Shown: positions 5,759-15,171 of the stretch, in pieces
Layout: each line of letters opens with the position of its first letter
Position numbering within the stretch: the first letter of the stretch is position 1
Assembly: GCA_017303855.1 (NCBI GenBank)
Contig: JAFLBL010000013.1
Span: 45,737-109,736, forward strand
Length of the DNA stretch: 64,000 nt
Direction: 5' to 3'
DNA from: Chitinophagales bacterium
GTDB taxonomy: Bacteria > Bacteroidota > Bacteroidia > Chitinophagales > Chitinophagaceae
Program-made: the position numbers and the translations under genes
The notes under the pieces: generated by a model
What the model saw: the letters and a program-made list of their open reading frames with translations, nothing else
Told to the model about the DNA's origin: nothing
Database searches by the model: none

Positions 5759-8503
5759 TTATTCCGGCTCAAAGCCCAGCATAAAGGTAAAGCGGGATGC
5801 TCCTTTCAAGCCGGTCTGCCCGGGCTGAATACGGTCAAGTCCTACCCCATAATCAAATCCAAGTAATCCGAACATCGGCAGGAAGAAACGCATACCCACA
5901 CCCACACTGCGACGCAGACGGAAAGGATTGTAATCTTTGTAATTATACCAGCCATTCGCAGCTTCAAAGAAAGTAAGCGCGTAAATGGTACTGCTGGGAT
6001 TGGTCACGAGCGGGAAACGCATTTCCAGCTGGTATTTATTGAAAATGGTAAAGAACTGATTGGCTCCCTGCTGATCCGGGTTAATCGTGGGATCGGAATT
6101 ATCATATACCGGGTAACCGCGATGGGCCACGATATCATAACCCAGTAATCCGAAGTTATTGGTCAGACCGGCATCACCCACCTGGAAGCGCTCAAAGGGA
6201 GAATATTCCAGTTTTTTGTTATAGCGACCCATGAAGCCGTATTTCGCTGCCAGTTTCATTACAAACTGACGGTTCTTCTCCGCGCCTAATGCTTTTCCGA
6301 TTGGCACATACCATTCCGCATTGAAACGCCATTTATGGTATTCCGGTTTTTTATACGGATCCACGGCATTCACAATGTCCGGGTTGAATAAAGAATAGGG
6401 TGGCGTGAACTGCACACTGCCCAGGAAACTGGAACCACTGGTCGGGAAGATCGGGTTGAAAACGGATGAACGCTGCAGCGCAATCTTAAAGCTCAGGTTG
6501 TCGGAAATACCGGTTGGGCTGGCTCCCTGGAAGATACCATAGTTACGACGGGCATAACGGGTATAGTTAAACGAATATACAAGGGTAAAGAAGTCATCCG
6601 GCCATTTCAGCTGTTTACCCAGCGATAAGGTAACCCCGGTTGTCTTCAGGTAAACCGTATCCGATTTGGCTCTGTCAATGGTACCGGTAAGCGGGTTATA
6701 CGCACTGGAAAATTTACTGTTGTTCAATCCGATTGTCAGTGAATTCCTTTTCTTACCTCCCAGCCAGGGTTCGGTAAATGAAGCACTGTAAGAACGGTAA
6801 GCACGGCCGTTGGACTGCATACGCAGACTCAGTTTCTGCCCATCACCGGTAGGAAGCGGATCCCAGGCAGATTTTTTCCAGATATTACGTACTGAAAAGT
6901 TATTGAAGGTAACACCCAGGGTACCGGTCAGACCGATACCACCACCCCAACCGGCCGAAAGTTCCAGCTGGTCAGATGATTTTTCTTCGAGTTTCCAGTT
7001 GATATCCACGGTTCCGTCTTCCGCATTCGGCACCACACCGGGATTAATCGTTTCCTGGTTAAAGAACTGCAGGTTGGCCAGTTCTCGCTGTGAGCGGATC
7101 AGGTCAGAACGGCTGAAGAGTTCACCCGGTACGGTTCTCAGTTCACGACGGATTACATAGTCTTTGGTTTTATCATTCCCGGCAATGGTAACATTCTTAA
7201 CCCTTGCCTGAGGACCTTCCATGATCCGTATTTCATAATCTATGGTGTCGTTGTATACGGCCGTTTCCACCGGCTCAGCACGGAAGAAAAGATATCCGTC
7301 ATCCATGTAGTAGCTGCTGATATCGCCACCACCGTCACCGGCGGCTTCTTTACCGAGACGTTTATTCAGGATAGACACATTGTAAATATCCCCTTTGTTG
7401 ATACCGAGAATCACATTCAGCAGGGAGTCGGTGAATTTGGCATTCCCTTTCCAGACGATATTACCGAAGTAATAACGACGTCCTTCTTTTACTTTCAGGT
7501 CCACATTCAGGTTGCCATTCTGTGTTTTATACTGTGTGTCCGCCACGATCTGCGCGTCACGGTAACCCATGGAGTTGTAGTAATCGAGAACCTTATCCTT
7601 ATCTTCTTCAAACTTTTTGTCGTCGAATTTGGCGCCGCTGAACATTTTAAACCGGAAATATGGATCCAGTAGAGCCTTTGTTTTACTAATGGAAAGGAAT
7701 CCCCAGTCGCGCAGGTATTGATTAAATGAGAAAGTCCGGTTGGCTCCGAAAGGACTGACCGCGTTATCGGGATACAACGTAAACTTGGACATTTCCTTCG
7801 TACCCTTCATCTGTTTTTTCAACCGCAGATCGTCGATATTGTCATTCCCGAAAAAGCTCACATTGTTGATCCGGACCTTGGCACCTTTATCCACGTAGAT
7901 ATTCAGGATATTGGAGTTTACATAGGTGGTATCGGGTTTTTCTTCGAGCCGTACTTTAATGTTCCGGAATCCTTTATCGGCAAAATGTTTGGTAATCTTT
8001 TCGTTCAGTTCGCGGCGGATATTTTCAGTAATGATGGTCTGTTTGGTCAGTGTTACTTTAGCCAGGATATCTTCTTCTTCTGTTTTCCGCAACCCAAAAA
8101 ATTTATAGTTGCCGAGACGGGGACGTTCCGTTACACTGATCTCGAGCCATACCTTATCTCCGTCGATCCTGGTAACAAAAATCTGCACATTGGAAAATAA
8201 TTTTTGTCTCCAGAGGCTGGCAATCGCTTTACCAAAAACCTCCGCACCGGGATGAACGAATTTATCGCCCGGCTGCAGGTTGGCAATGGAATAAACAATG
8301 GAAGTATCCAGGTAATTAACCCCGGTAATGGTGACTGAAGCGATGGTATATTCTTTCGCAATACGGGCATTCTGCCAGTCAATCATTTTAGGATCCAGGG
8401 ACGTGGGTTTAGTGGTATCCGGTTGTTCCTGTGCCAATAGTGTGGCACTGGTCATTACCGCAAAAAGCATAGTCATCCCCACCCTTTGTAAAAATCGTTG
8501 CAT
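5759..8503 (-). CDS. bamA: outer membrane protein assembly factor BamA
   Basis: A 914-residue Omp85 protein. A signal peptide ends near LLAQ/EQPD, followed by tandem POTRA domains (about residues 50-480; for example VTITGVNYLDTSIVYSIANL and VTIAGNDKTKDYVIRREL) and a 16-stranded barrel from about residue 510. The barrel shows the Omp85 RRSVGVGMRFFLPM and FGLLGFDYGVGL motifs and a C-terminal TFMLGFEPE. It inserts beta-barrel proteins into the outer membrane. It lies between uppS and two Skp-like genes, and a terminator separates it from uppS. Confidence 0.96.
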   Translation of the reverse strand: MQRFLQRVGMTMLFAVMTSATLLAQEQPDTTKPTSLDPKMIDWQNARIAKEYTIASVTITGVNYLDTSIVYSIANLQPGDKFVHPGAEVFGKAIASLWRQKLFSNVQIFVTRIDGDKVWLEISVTERPRLGNYKFFGLRKTEEEDILAKVTLTKQTIITENIRRELNEKITKHFADKGFRNIKVRLEEKPDTTYVNSNILNIYVDKGAKVRINNVSFFGNDNIDDLRLKKQMKGTKEMSKFTLYPDNAVSPFGANRTFSFNQYLRDWGFLSISKTKALLDPYFRFKMFSGAKFDDKKFEEDKDKVLDYYNSMGYRDAQIVADTQYKTQNGNLNVDLKVKEGRRYYFGNIVWKGNAKFTDSLLNVILGINKGDIYNVSILNKRLGKEAAGDGGGDISSYYMDDGYLFFRAEPVETAVYNDTIDYEIRIMEGPQARVKNVTIAGNDKTKDYVIRRELRTVPGELFSRSDLIRSQRELANLQFFNQETINPGVVPNAEDGTVDINWKLEEKSSDQLELSAGWGGGIGLTGTLGVTFNNFSVRNIWKKSAWDPLPTGDGQKLSLRMQSNGRAYRSYSASFTEPWLGGKKRNSLTIGLNNSKFSSAYNPLTGTIDRAKSDTVYLKTTGVTLSLGKQLKWPDDFFTLVYSFNYTRYARRNYGIFQGASPTGISDNLSFKIALQRSSVFNPIFPTSGSSFLGSVQFTPPYSLFNPDIVNAVDPYKKPEYHKWRFNAEWYVPIGKALGAEKNRQFVMKLAAKYGFMGRYNKKLEYSPFERFQVGDAGLTNNFGLLGYDIVAHRGYPVYDNSDPTINPDQQGANQFFTIFNKYQLEMRFPLVTNPSSTIYALTFFEAANGWYNYKDYNPFRLRRSVGVGMRFFLPMFGLLGFDYGVGLDRIQPGQTGLKGASRFTFMLGFEPE

Positions 8504-8568
8504 GTGTTATTGTTCTGGTATCTTCCCCGTACAAACGGAGTTTAAATTGTTTATATTCTGCGATTTAT

Positions 8569-8595
8569 AAAAAATACCGCCTGATGATACGGCGG
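8569..8595 (-). terminator. terminator between uppS and bamA
   Basis: In the minus sense a CCGCC/GGCGG stem with a 9-nt loop is followed by TATTTTTT. It begins about 55 bp after the uppS stop. A TAATTTGC -7-like box (8595-8602) touches its 5' edge. Confidence 0.6.
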
Positions 8596-8650
8596 CAAAT
8601 TAACGGTTAATATCGAAAGTCTTTGTTAAAAGAAACCCGTCCGCACCTGA

Positions 8651-9412
8651 TCAGACCGGTGTTTCACTTTCTTCGAGCTGATCACTGGTTTTTCCAAAAC
8701 GCCTTTCCCGGTTCTGGTAATCGGCAATGGCTTCATACAGGTTTTCTTTCCTGAAATCGGGCCAGCGCACATTGGTGAAATACAATTCCGCATACGCCAG
8801 CTGGTACAGCAGGAAATTGCTGATCCGGTATTCCCCGCTGGTGCGTATCATCAGTTCCGGATCGGGAAAATCGCTGGTACATAGAAAATGCTGCAGGGTG
8901 TCCTGATTGATCTGCTCCACCTGTAAACGGCCTTGTTTCACTTCAAAAGCAATATTTTTCACCGCATTCAGCAACTCCCAGCGGCCACTGTAACTCAGGG
9001 CCATCACCAGGTTCAGACCGGTATTCTCCCGGGTAATATCAAGTGCTTCATTCAGTTCATTCCGGGCATATTCGGGGAGCATACTCATATCCCCGATTAC
9101 ATGCAGCCGGATATTGTTTTTATTCAGGCTTTCCACTTCTTTCCGGATCGTACTCACCAGCAGTTCCATCAGTCCCACCACTTCGTATTCCGGACGATCC
9201 CAGTTCTCGGTTGAAAAGGCATAAAGGGTTAAATAGCCTACCCCGAGTTCCGCGCACCCTTCCACGATATTCCGTACACTCTCCACGCCATGATAGTGAC
9301 CAAAGAGACGGTCTTCCCCTTTCTCTTTTGCCCAACGCCCGTTTCCATCCATGATGATGGCGATATGTTTTGGCAGCCGGTTTTTATCAATCTTTTCGAG
9401 TAAGGAAGACAT
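8651..9412 (-). CDS. uppS: isoprenyl transferase (undecaprenyl diphosphate synthase)
   Basis: A cis-prenyltransferase that makes the C55 lipid carrier for cell-wall and glycan assembly. The 253-residue protein has the active-site HIAIIMDGNGRWAKEKG with Asp22, the LTLYAFSTENWDRP motif and the diphosphate-binding DPELMIRTSGEYRISNFLLYQ. The N-terminus MSSLLEKIDKNRLPKH is normal for the family. It lies between the DUF6089 gene and bamA. A hairpin with a U6 tract stands immediately before the ATG. Confidence 0.96.
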   Translation of the reverse strand: MSSLLEKIDKNRLPKHIAIIMDGNGRWAKEKGEDRLFGHYHGVESVRNIVEGCAELGVGYLTLYAFSTENWDRPEYEVVGLMELLVSTIRKEVESLNKNNIRLHVIGDMSMLPEYARNELNEALDITRENTGLNLVMALSYSGRWELLNAVKNIAFEVKQGRLQVEQINQDTLQHFLCTSDFPDPELMIRTSGEYRISNFLLYQLAYAELYFTNVRWPDFRKENLYEAIADYQNRERRFGKTSDQLEESETPV

Positions 9413-9436
9413 AAAAAAGCCCCTTTTAACGGGGGC
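9413..9436 (-). terminator. hairpin-U6 directly before the uppS ATG
   Basis: In the minus sense a GCCCC/GGGGC stem with an 8-nt loop is followed by TTTTTT and then the uppS ATG. It is terminator-shaped. The 5' arm begins 1-2 nt after a perfect TACCTTTG -7 box, so transcripts from that box would lack part of the stem. Confidence 0.6.
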
Positions 9437-9437
9437 A

Positions 9438-9445
9438 CAAAGGTA
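9438..9445 (-). promoter_or_regulatory. -7 box of uppS (TACCTTTG)
   Basis: A perfect TANNTTTG match on the minus strand 25 bp upstream of the uppS ATG. It abuts the terminator-like hairpin. Confidence 0.55.
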
Positions 9446-9602
9446 ATTTCAATTTTCGGGATTCTGTTCTTTTACCAGCTAAATCTGTGACCCCGGAAAA
9501 ACAGGTCGGGTCTGCATTTTTTAATCGTTTATTCACTGAATAAATTAAATAAATAATTGATAGTCAGCGATATATTTGTGATTAATCAAATGATTACCCC
9601 GT

Positions 9603-10457
9603 TTATTTAGCCACAGCCGGGCACTTGTACGACTGCAGGTTAAAGCTCAGGTGGAGCATGGCCGTTACAAACTGATCTTTCTGCCGGCTGTTGCCCCGCT
9701 GCAATCCGTCCGTTCCGATGGGGGTTCCGAGTTCCCAGGAGCGATCGCTCAGGAGACGGGCATTGGAAGGGCTGCCATCCGGATTATTGGGGAAAATGGC
9801 CGGATTTACATAGGTCTTGCTTACATCATCCAGGTAATCAGTATTGGTAAAGCGATGCAATACTTCAAGGGCGATATTCATCCGGGAATTGAGTGCATAC
9901 TTGATACCTCCGCCAAAGGGAATACTGAAAGCCATGGTGCTGTACGGCTTACGGTCAGGATAAGCCGCATTTCCTTGTCCTTCCGTACCTAGCGGGCGGA
10001 GCATTATTTTTTCACCACGCAGATAAGCATACGGATCATAGCTGAAAATACCTGCTCCGAATGTAATATACGGGGTGAAACTATAGCCGGGTTCGCCGGG
10101 CATAAACCGGAAGAAATTAAAATCGCCCTGCAGACTCAGCTCCCATACCCGGCTGTTGAAGCTCAGGTTACGGGACTGCATTACTTTGTTATGGGAATTA
10201 TAGGAATCCGAATAACCCAGCTGGGCAAAGGATACACCAACACGGCCGGCGATATAATTACCAAAATTTTTACGAAAAAAAACGGTGGCGGCCATCTTGG
10301 GCCGGTTGAGTTTTGCCTTGGTATTCAGGTCACCAAAATAATGACCGGCACCTGCACCAAAACCAAATTCACCTTCCTGCACTACGGCATCCTGGGCTGA
10401 ACTATGCATTACAGCTATACCGGATGCAAACACAAAAGCTAAAATCTTCTTTTTCAT
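9603..10457 (-). CDS. DUF6089-family outer-membrane barrel protein
   Basis: A 284-residue exported protein starting MKKKILAFVFASGIAVMHSSAQ. The mature part is a predicted small beta-barrel: GFGAGAGHYFGDLN, YRSGRVGVSF-like alternating strands, FGAGIFSYDP, and IPFGGGIKYALNSRMNIALEVLHRFTNTDYLDDVS. This matches what I know of the DUF6089 family found between nadK and uppS in Chitinophagales. The function is not established; an outer-membrane structural or porin-like role is inferred. The frame is open to 10589, inside nadK, but the signal peptide fixes the start at 10457. Confidence 0.8.
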   Translation of the reverse strand: MKKKILAFVFASGIAVMHSSAQDAVVQEGEFGFGAGAGHYFGDLNTKAKLNRPKMAATVFFRKNFGNYIAGRVGVSFAQLGYSDSYNSHNKVMQSRNLSFNSRVWELSLQGDFNFFRFMPGEPGYSFTPYITFGAGIFSYDPYAYLRGEKIMLRPLGTEGQGNAAYPDRKPYSTMAFSIPFGGGIKYALNSRMNIALEVLHRFTNTDYLDDVSKTYVNPAIFPNNPDGSPSNARLLSDRSWELGTPIGTDGLQRGNSRQKDQFVTAMLHLSFNLQSYKCPAVAK

Positions 10458-10524
10458 AACTATAAAATGGACGGGATTACCTAGAACGCTAAAAATAGCT
10501 ATTTTCTTATTATCCGGAACCGGT

Positions 10525-11403
10525 TTAATTCCGTTTATCCAGTCCCCAGGTGAGTTTATTCCGGAGGGTTTGCAGAAAATTGTTCTCACTCAGGCGAACG
10601 AGGTTGATGCCAAAATCCTCTTTTTTAACGGCCAGGGTCACGTTTTTATTTACAATTTCCCGGCGCGAGTCCAGGGCACAGATTATTTTATCGGTCCGGC
10701 TTTCCACTTCAAAGGAAATGATATTGCTGTCAGGTACAATGATAGGACGCACATTCAGGTTATGCGGTGCCACAGGGGTAATAACAAAACTCCCGGCATC
10801 AGGGAATACCACCGGACCACCGCAACTGAGTGAATAACCGGTGCTGCCGGTGGGAGTGGCCACAATCAACCCATCGGCCCAGTAACTGTTGAGAAACTCG
10901 CCATTCAGGTACGTATGAATTTTAATCATGGATGCCACATCCTGTTTATGTATGGAAAATTCATTCAATGCATAGGGAATACTGCCAAATAAGGGCATAT
11001 CGGCATCCACATGGATCAATGTGCGGGTATCATTCACATAGGTTCTGCGGGCGATCGCTTTTACAGCGGTCTTTACTTCATTACGCCCGATACTGGCCAG
11101 GAAACCCAGTCGCCCGAAATTGATTCCCATGATGGAAATCTTTTTATCGCGTACCAGGGTAATGGTATCCAGTAATGTACCATCGCCACCGAGACTTATG
11201 ATAAATTCTATTTCTTCTGTAAGGTCTTCCGATAAAGTAAAAGTCCGGGTGCCTTCCGGAATACGGATTTCCGAACGGATCTGCTCGTAAAAATGATGAA
11301 AAATAACCGGCTCAATTTTCTGCAACTCCAGTTCGTCAAAAAAAAGCTGTACTTCTTCTTTGTGCTCTGTGTCAAAAATCCTGCTGTAGATAGCTGCCTT
11401 CAT
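10525..11403 (-). CDS. nadK: NAD kinase
   Basis: Phosphorylates NAD to NADP. The 292-residue protein has the diagnostic GGDGT motif (SLGGDGTLLDTI), the NEFSIH motif and the glycine-rich TPTGSTGYSLSCGGP loop. It starts 1 bp after the stop of the small Omp85-like gene (11405), so the two are surely cotranscribed and probably translationally coupled. The gene has no visible promoter of its own. Confidence 0.96.
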   Translation of the reverse strand: MKAAIYSRIFDTEHKEEVQLFFDELELQKIEPVIFHHFYEQIRSEIRIPEGTRTFTLSEDLTEEIEFIISLGGDGTLLDTITLVRDKKISIMGINFGRLGFLASIGRNEVKTAVKAIARRTYVNDTRTLIHVDADMPLFGSIPYALNEFSIHKQDVASMIKIHTYLNGEFLNSYWADGLIVATPTGSTGYSLSCGGPVVFPDAGSFVITPVAPHNLNVRPIIVPDSNIISFEVESRTDKIICALDSRREIVNKNVTLAVKKEDFGINLVRLSENNFLQTLRNKLTWGLDKRN

Positions 11404-11404
11404 G

Positions 11405-12841
11405 TCAGAATATAGTCTTTCTGTGTAAATATAACCCGTTTTGCCCTAACTGGTTGAATGTGTATTCCAGCCGGAAAATCACGTCATAGAACGTAACGAT
11501 ATCAATACCGATACCGGCTGAATGCAACATACGGTTGCTGAGTGCGTTTTCGCCGGGTTGCGGATTGTGTACATAACCGCTGTTGCCAAATATTTTTCCA
11601 AAGATCCGGACGGGTATCTGGTCCGTGGTTTTCCCTTTCACCGGCATCCGGATACCGAAATTGAACAGTTCCCGCGACAACGTCGTTTTAAGATAACCTC
11701 CCGCCACCCCATCTACAACGTAATACTCATAGCCCTGCATAAATACATCTCCGTATCCCAGGAAACGTTTGTTGAAATAAGGTTGTTTGAAAGGCAGTTT
11801 TATTCCCCCATAAGCCATCGCACTGACAAAAGTTTTCGGAGACAGGTGCCAGCTGCCAAGTGCTTTCAGGTTCAGCTGCCAGAGGTTGTTCGACGCATTA
11901 ATGCCTTTGCGGCTTAGCAACAGATTGGCCGCATATCCTTTGGTGGGGTAAGGAATATAATCCACATCAAAGAAAGTCATATTGTAATACAACTCCGGAA
12001 AGCGGATGCGGTTGCGGCCTGCTTCAAAATAAGCCGGGTTCAGCTGTACAATCGTATCCTCCACCACTTCGCTGGTATAACCAATTCCGATACTGTGTCT
12101 TGTTTTGATCGCGCGACGGTACGTCAGTTCGGCTTGTGTATTCAAAAAATTCCGGACATACCGTTTATTGTCTTTAAGAAACACCTGTTTGTCATGAATG
12201 GTATTGTAATTCAGTTCCCGGTTTTTCCCGGCCGCGAAACTGAACCGCATACCCCAGCGCATGGCTTTATCAATATACAAGCGGTCGTAACCGAGGGATA
12301 TCTGCCTGGTATAACCGGACATCAGCCAGAGGCGGATTTTATCATTATTACCCGTGGCATTATTGTATAAAAGTTTGGCGCCATAGTTCACCCGGCTCAG
12401 ACTGGCGTTCTGTTCCACCAGCCATTGATTCAGATTACGGTCCACGGGCTTAAAATAAGGGAGAGGGAACAGGTACCAACGTTCTTTTACGGACACGGTT
12501 ATATCAATCACATTGCCGTTGAACCCTTTTGCCGCAACTATGACTGAATGAAAGAGTGTGGTGTTCATCAGTTGCCGGCGGGCGTCTTCAAATTTTGCTA
12601 CCAGGTCCTGTAAGGTATATGCCTGACCCGGTTGCAATGGAATTTCGCGGAGAATAATGGGCTTCCTTGTTTTCTTATTGCCGGAGATCACGATCTCTCC
12701 CACAATATATTTCATAATGGCCGGCGCGGCCCCGGTATCGGCAGGAGATAAATCCATGGCCGCCTGTTGCGCGCAAAGCGAACAGCCAAACAAGAGCGCC
12801 ATAATCAGCCCTGGAAAATATGGAACGTATTTCTTCTTCAC
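11405..12841 (-). CDS. small Omp85-like protein with one POTRA domain
   Basis: About 478 residues. A signal peptide (FPGLIMALLFGCSLCAQ) precedes one POTRA-type domain (about residues 40-120: IVGEIVISGNKKTRKPIILREIPL, then FEDARRQLMNTTLFHSVIV) and a C-terminal region of alternating strands typical of a barrel, ending TFNQLGQNGLYLHRK. It resembles a surface-antigen D15 protein but is half the size of BamA. Its role is unknown; assembly or secretion across the outer membrane is inferred. Start: a GTG at 12841 gives MKKKYVPYFP; a TTG at 12847 is also possible. It is coupled to nadK. Confidence 0.75.
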   Translation of the reverse strand: MKKKYVPYFPGLIMALLFGCSLCAQQAAMDLSPADTGAAPAIMKYIVGEIVISGNKKTRKPIILREIPLQPGQAYTLQDLVAKFEDARRQLMNTTLFHSVIVAAKGFNGNVIDITVSVKERWYLFPLPYFKPVDRNLNQWLVEQNASLSRVNYGAKLLYNNATGNNDKIRLWLMSGYTRQISLGYDRLYIDKAMRWGMRFSFAAGKNRELNYNTIHDKQVFLKDNKRYVRNFLNTQAELTYRRAIKTRHSIGIGYTSEVVEDTIVQLNPAYFEAGRNRIRFPELYYNMTFFDVDYIPYPTKGYAANLLLSRKGINASNNLWQLNLKALGSWHLSPKTFVSAMAYGGIKLPFKQPYFNKRFLGYGDVFMQGYEYYVVDGVAGGYLKTTLSRELFNFGIRMPVKGKTTDQIPVRIFGKIFGNSGYVHNPQPGENALSNRMLHSAGIGIDIVTFYDVIFRLEYTFNQLGQNGLYLHRKTIF

Positions 12842-12882
12842 TGCCAATTCAAAACAAGCCTGTAAAATACGGGGAAAACCGG

Positions 12883-13545
12883 TCAGATGCGCAGGTAATT
12901 CATCAGGTTGTCATAATTGCTTTTCAACTCGTTCGTATACAACTCTTCGCCAAAGAAATATTTTACATTGTATTCATACCGTTGAAAGGTGGCCACAATA
13001 TCGGATACCTCCGGCTTATTGATACGGATGGTCACCTGCATGATACCCGTTTCCGGGTCATTATTTGTATTGAGTTGGGTAATCTGGGCATCATTGGTCT
13101 CCACCAGTTTGCTGATTTCATTAAAGGAATACTGGTTGCTGTCCACTTCCAGTACTATCAATCCACCCGGCTCATTCAGGCTCATGAATTCGGAAGCATG
13201 TTTCAGGAGATCATTGTACACCACGGTGCCGATCAGGTCGCCCTCTTCATTTACCACGGGTACCACACTGAGTCCGTTTTCGGCGGCTACCTGTACAGCA
13301 CGCAGAAAATGTTCATGCCCTTTTACAGACATATTGGAAAAAGATTGCTGGAGGGAACTCAGTTCGTCATGGTCATTATCGGCCATCAATAAATCATCTT
13401 CGCTGATCAGGCCGGTGTATTTCTCCCCATCCACGATCGGGAGATGCGTTACGTGATTATCATTCATCAGCTGCAATGCCTGGTATACCTTATCGCTAAG
13501 GTGCAGGTAAGGGAGCGACTGGGATTCCAATTCTCGGGTTAACAT
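12883..13545 (-). CDS. CBS-domain protein with ACT-like C-terminus
   Basis: A soluble 220-residue protein. Two CBS motifs (about residues 10-60, HLPIVDGEKYTGLISEDDL; and 72-125, VVPVVNEEGDLIGTVVYNDLL) should form a Bateman module that binds an adenine nucleotide. Residues about 130-205 (GGLIVLEVDSNQYSFNEISKLVE through GIMQVTIRINK) have the beta-alpha-beta pattern of an ACT-like domain. Such proteins are sensors or regulators, and the target is unknown. It is upstream of the Omp85-like gene and nadK in the same direction. Confidence 0.8.
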   Translation of the reverse strand: MLTRELESQSLPYLHLSDKVYQALQLMNDNHVTHLPIVDGEKYTGLISEDDLLMADNDHDELSSLQQSFSNMSVKGHEHFLRAVQVAAENGLSVVPVVNEEGDLIGTVVYNDLLKHASEFMSLNEPGGLIVLEVDSNQYSFNEISKLVETNDAQITQLNTNNDPETGIMQVTIRINKPEVSDIVATFQRYEYNVKYFFGEELYTNELKSNYDNLMNYLRI

Positions 13546-13611
13546 GGATAGCGGCTTTAAACGGTTCGTGTTACTGTAATAAAACGCATAGCCGGTTCAG
13601 GACAGCCATGA

Positions 13612-14388
13612 TCAGGCAACTGTTGCGTGTTCATTCAGTTTTTTCAAAAACTTATGCAGGATGGCATTAAACTCATCCGGCACCTCCATCATGGGCGCGT
13701 GCCCGCATTTGTCTACAAAATACAGTTCACTGTTCGGGATCAGTTTATTGAATTCACGACCCACAAATGGCGGGGTTATGGTATCATTATTCCCCCAGAC
13801 CAGTAAGGTCGGTTGTTTAATCTGGTTCAGTTCCTCGCCCAGGTTATTACGGATAGCACTTTTGGCCAGCGCAATAATTTTAATCGCTTTCAGGCGGTTA
13901 TTGGTGATACTGTATACCTCATCCACCAGTTCCTTAGTGGCTACTTTCGGATCATAGAACGTCAGTTCCGTCTTTTTGCGTATAAATTCATAATCCCCTC
14001 TTTTGGGATAGCTGTCGCCCATCCCGTTTTCGAAGAGACCTGAACTTCCGGTCAGGATCAGTGACTTAATACGTTCAGGATGTTTCAGTGTATGCACCAA
14101 TGCCACATGGCCCCCGAGTGAATTACCCAGCAGGTGAACCCCGTTCAGGTCTTTTAATTCCAGAAATTTATGGACAAATTTGGCCAGTCCTCCCACAGAA
14201 GTATGCAGGATATCCATATCCAGCAGGGGAAGGATCGGTACAATAACCCGGTTATGGTGCCGGAAGTATTCAACCAGGGGTTCAAAATTACTCATTGCCC
14301 CAAAGAGTCCATGCAGCAGCACCAGTGGTTCACCACTGCCTTCTTCCAGGTATTTAAACTTCTCTTCTTGTTTAATTTCGTATTGCAT
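13612..14388 (-). CDS. alpha/beta-fold hydrolase
   Basis: A 258-residue cytoplasmic hydrolase. The oxyanion-hole HGLFG (residues 26-30), nucleophile elbow GNSLGG with Ser90, an acid in VWGNNDTITP and a C-terminal histidine in DKCGHAPMMEVP make up a complete catalytic triad. The substrate is unknown; small esters or lipids are usual for this subfamily. It is not clearly operonic with cvpA, which lies 183 bp upstream of its start. Confidence 0.88.
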   Translation of the reverse strand: MQYEIKQEEKFKYLEEGSGEPLVLLHGLFGAMSNFEPLVEYFRHHNRVIVPILPLLDMDILHTSVGGLAKFVHKFLELKDLNGVHLLGNSLGGHVALVHTLKHPERIKSLILTGSSGLFENGMGDSYPKRGDYEFIRKKTELTFYDPKVATKELVDEVYSITNNRLKAIKIIALAKSAIRNNLGEELNQIKQPTLLVWGNNDTITPPFVGREFNKLIPNSELYFVDKCGHAPMMEVPDEFNAILHKFLKKLNEHATVA

Positions 14389-14571
14389 GGGCAGTCAATC
14401 TATGCGTTGTTGCTGGTTGCTAAAATAATTGTTTTGCCGTTAAATTCAGGTGTTTGTGCCACAATTCCAACCTGATTTACGCAAATATAGGGGCAAGCGG
14501 CCTGTTTTGTACCGATGCGGTGAAAGTCATACACATTCTCCCGTACACATAACGGCTTTCTGTTGAAACTA

Positions 14572-15114
14572 TCAGCGAGGCGGTACCTGCCTGGAGACCG
14601 ATTCGAAAAAAGTGGTAAGGTCCGCAAACATATCCCTGAACCAGGGCAGTAATTGTCCCACTGTATTGATAACCTGAGGTCCCAGGGGACTTATAAAGGA
14701 AAAACAAACTGAAGCTTCTTTTGTTGCCGGTTGAAGGAAAGTCATTTTATCTGCATAAAACAGCAAAACACTATAGACCAGGGTATATAATGCCATATAT
14801 AGCAGCATGCCTCCTAACCGGTTCAGCCAGCCCAGCATCACTACTTCCACTGTACTTTCAATGGCATTTGCTCCCAGCCGGATCAGGATCACCACCCCGA
14901 TAAATACCAGCAGAAAGGAAATAAAAGGGAGCCAGGCCGATGAAATATTGACAACAGAGCCGATATACCCCGCGGCAACCAATGATAGTTTCAACGCCGC
15001 GGCGAGTCCGATGATGATGGCCAGAAAGGAGAATACACCTACTATTAATCCGCGCTGGTAACCTTTGATGATCGCCAGTACCAGCAGTAGCGCATAAAGT
15101 ATATCGATGATCAT
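14572..15114 (-). CDS. CvpA family membrane protein
   Basis: A 180-residue inner-membrane protein with about four hydrophobic segments (near residues 3-22, 26-48, 62-83 and 98-120). The N-terminal IIDILYALLLVLAIIKGYQRGLIVGVFSFLAIIIGL is the CvpA pattern. The family is linked to colicin V production and purine or envelope-stress phenotypes, but its biochemical role is not settled. It lies 57 bp downstream of the yqeY-like gene. Confidence 0.85.
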   Translation of the reverse strand: MIIDILYALLLVLAIIKGYQRGLIVGVFSFLAIIIGLAAALKLSLVAAGYIGSVVNISSAWLPFISFLLVFIGVVILIRLGANAIESTVEVVMLGWLNRLGGMLLYMALYTLVYSVLLFYADKMTFLQPATKEASVCFSFISPLGPQVINTVGQLLPWFRDMFADLTTFFESVSRQVPPR

Positions 15115-15171
15115 AAAGAAATAACGCTCCGGTTTGAAAGCCAGGTGTGCTGCCTTTGTTAAAGTTCCTGA

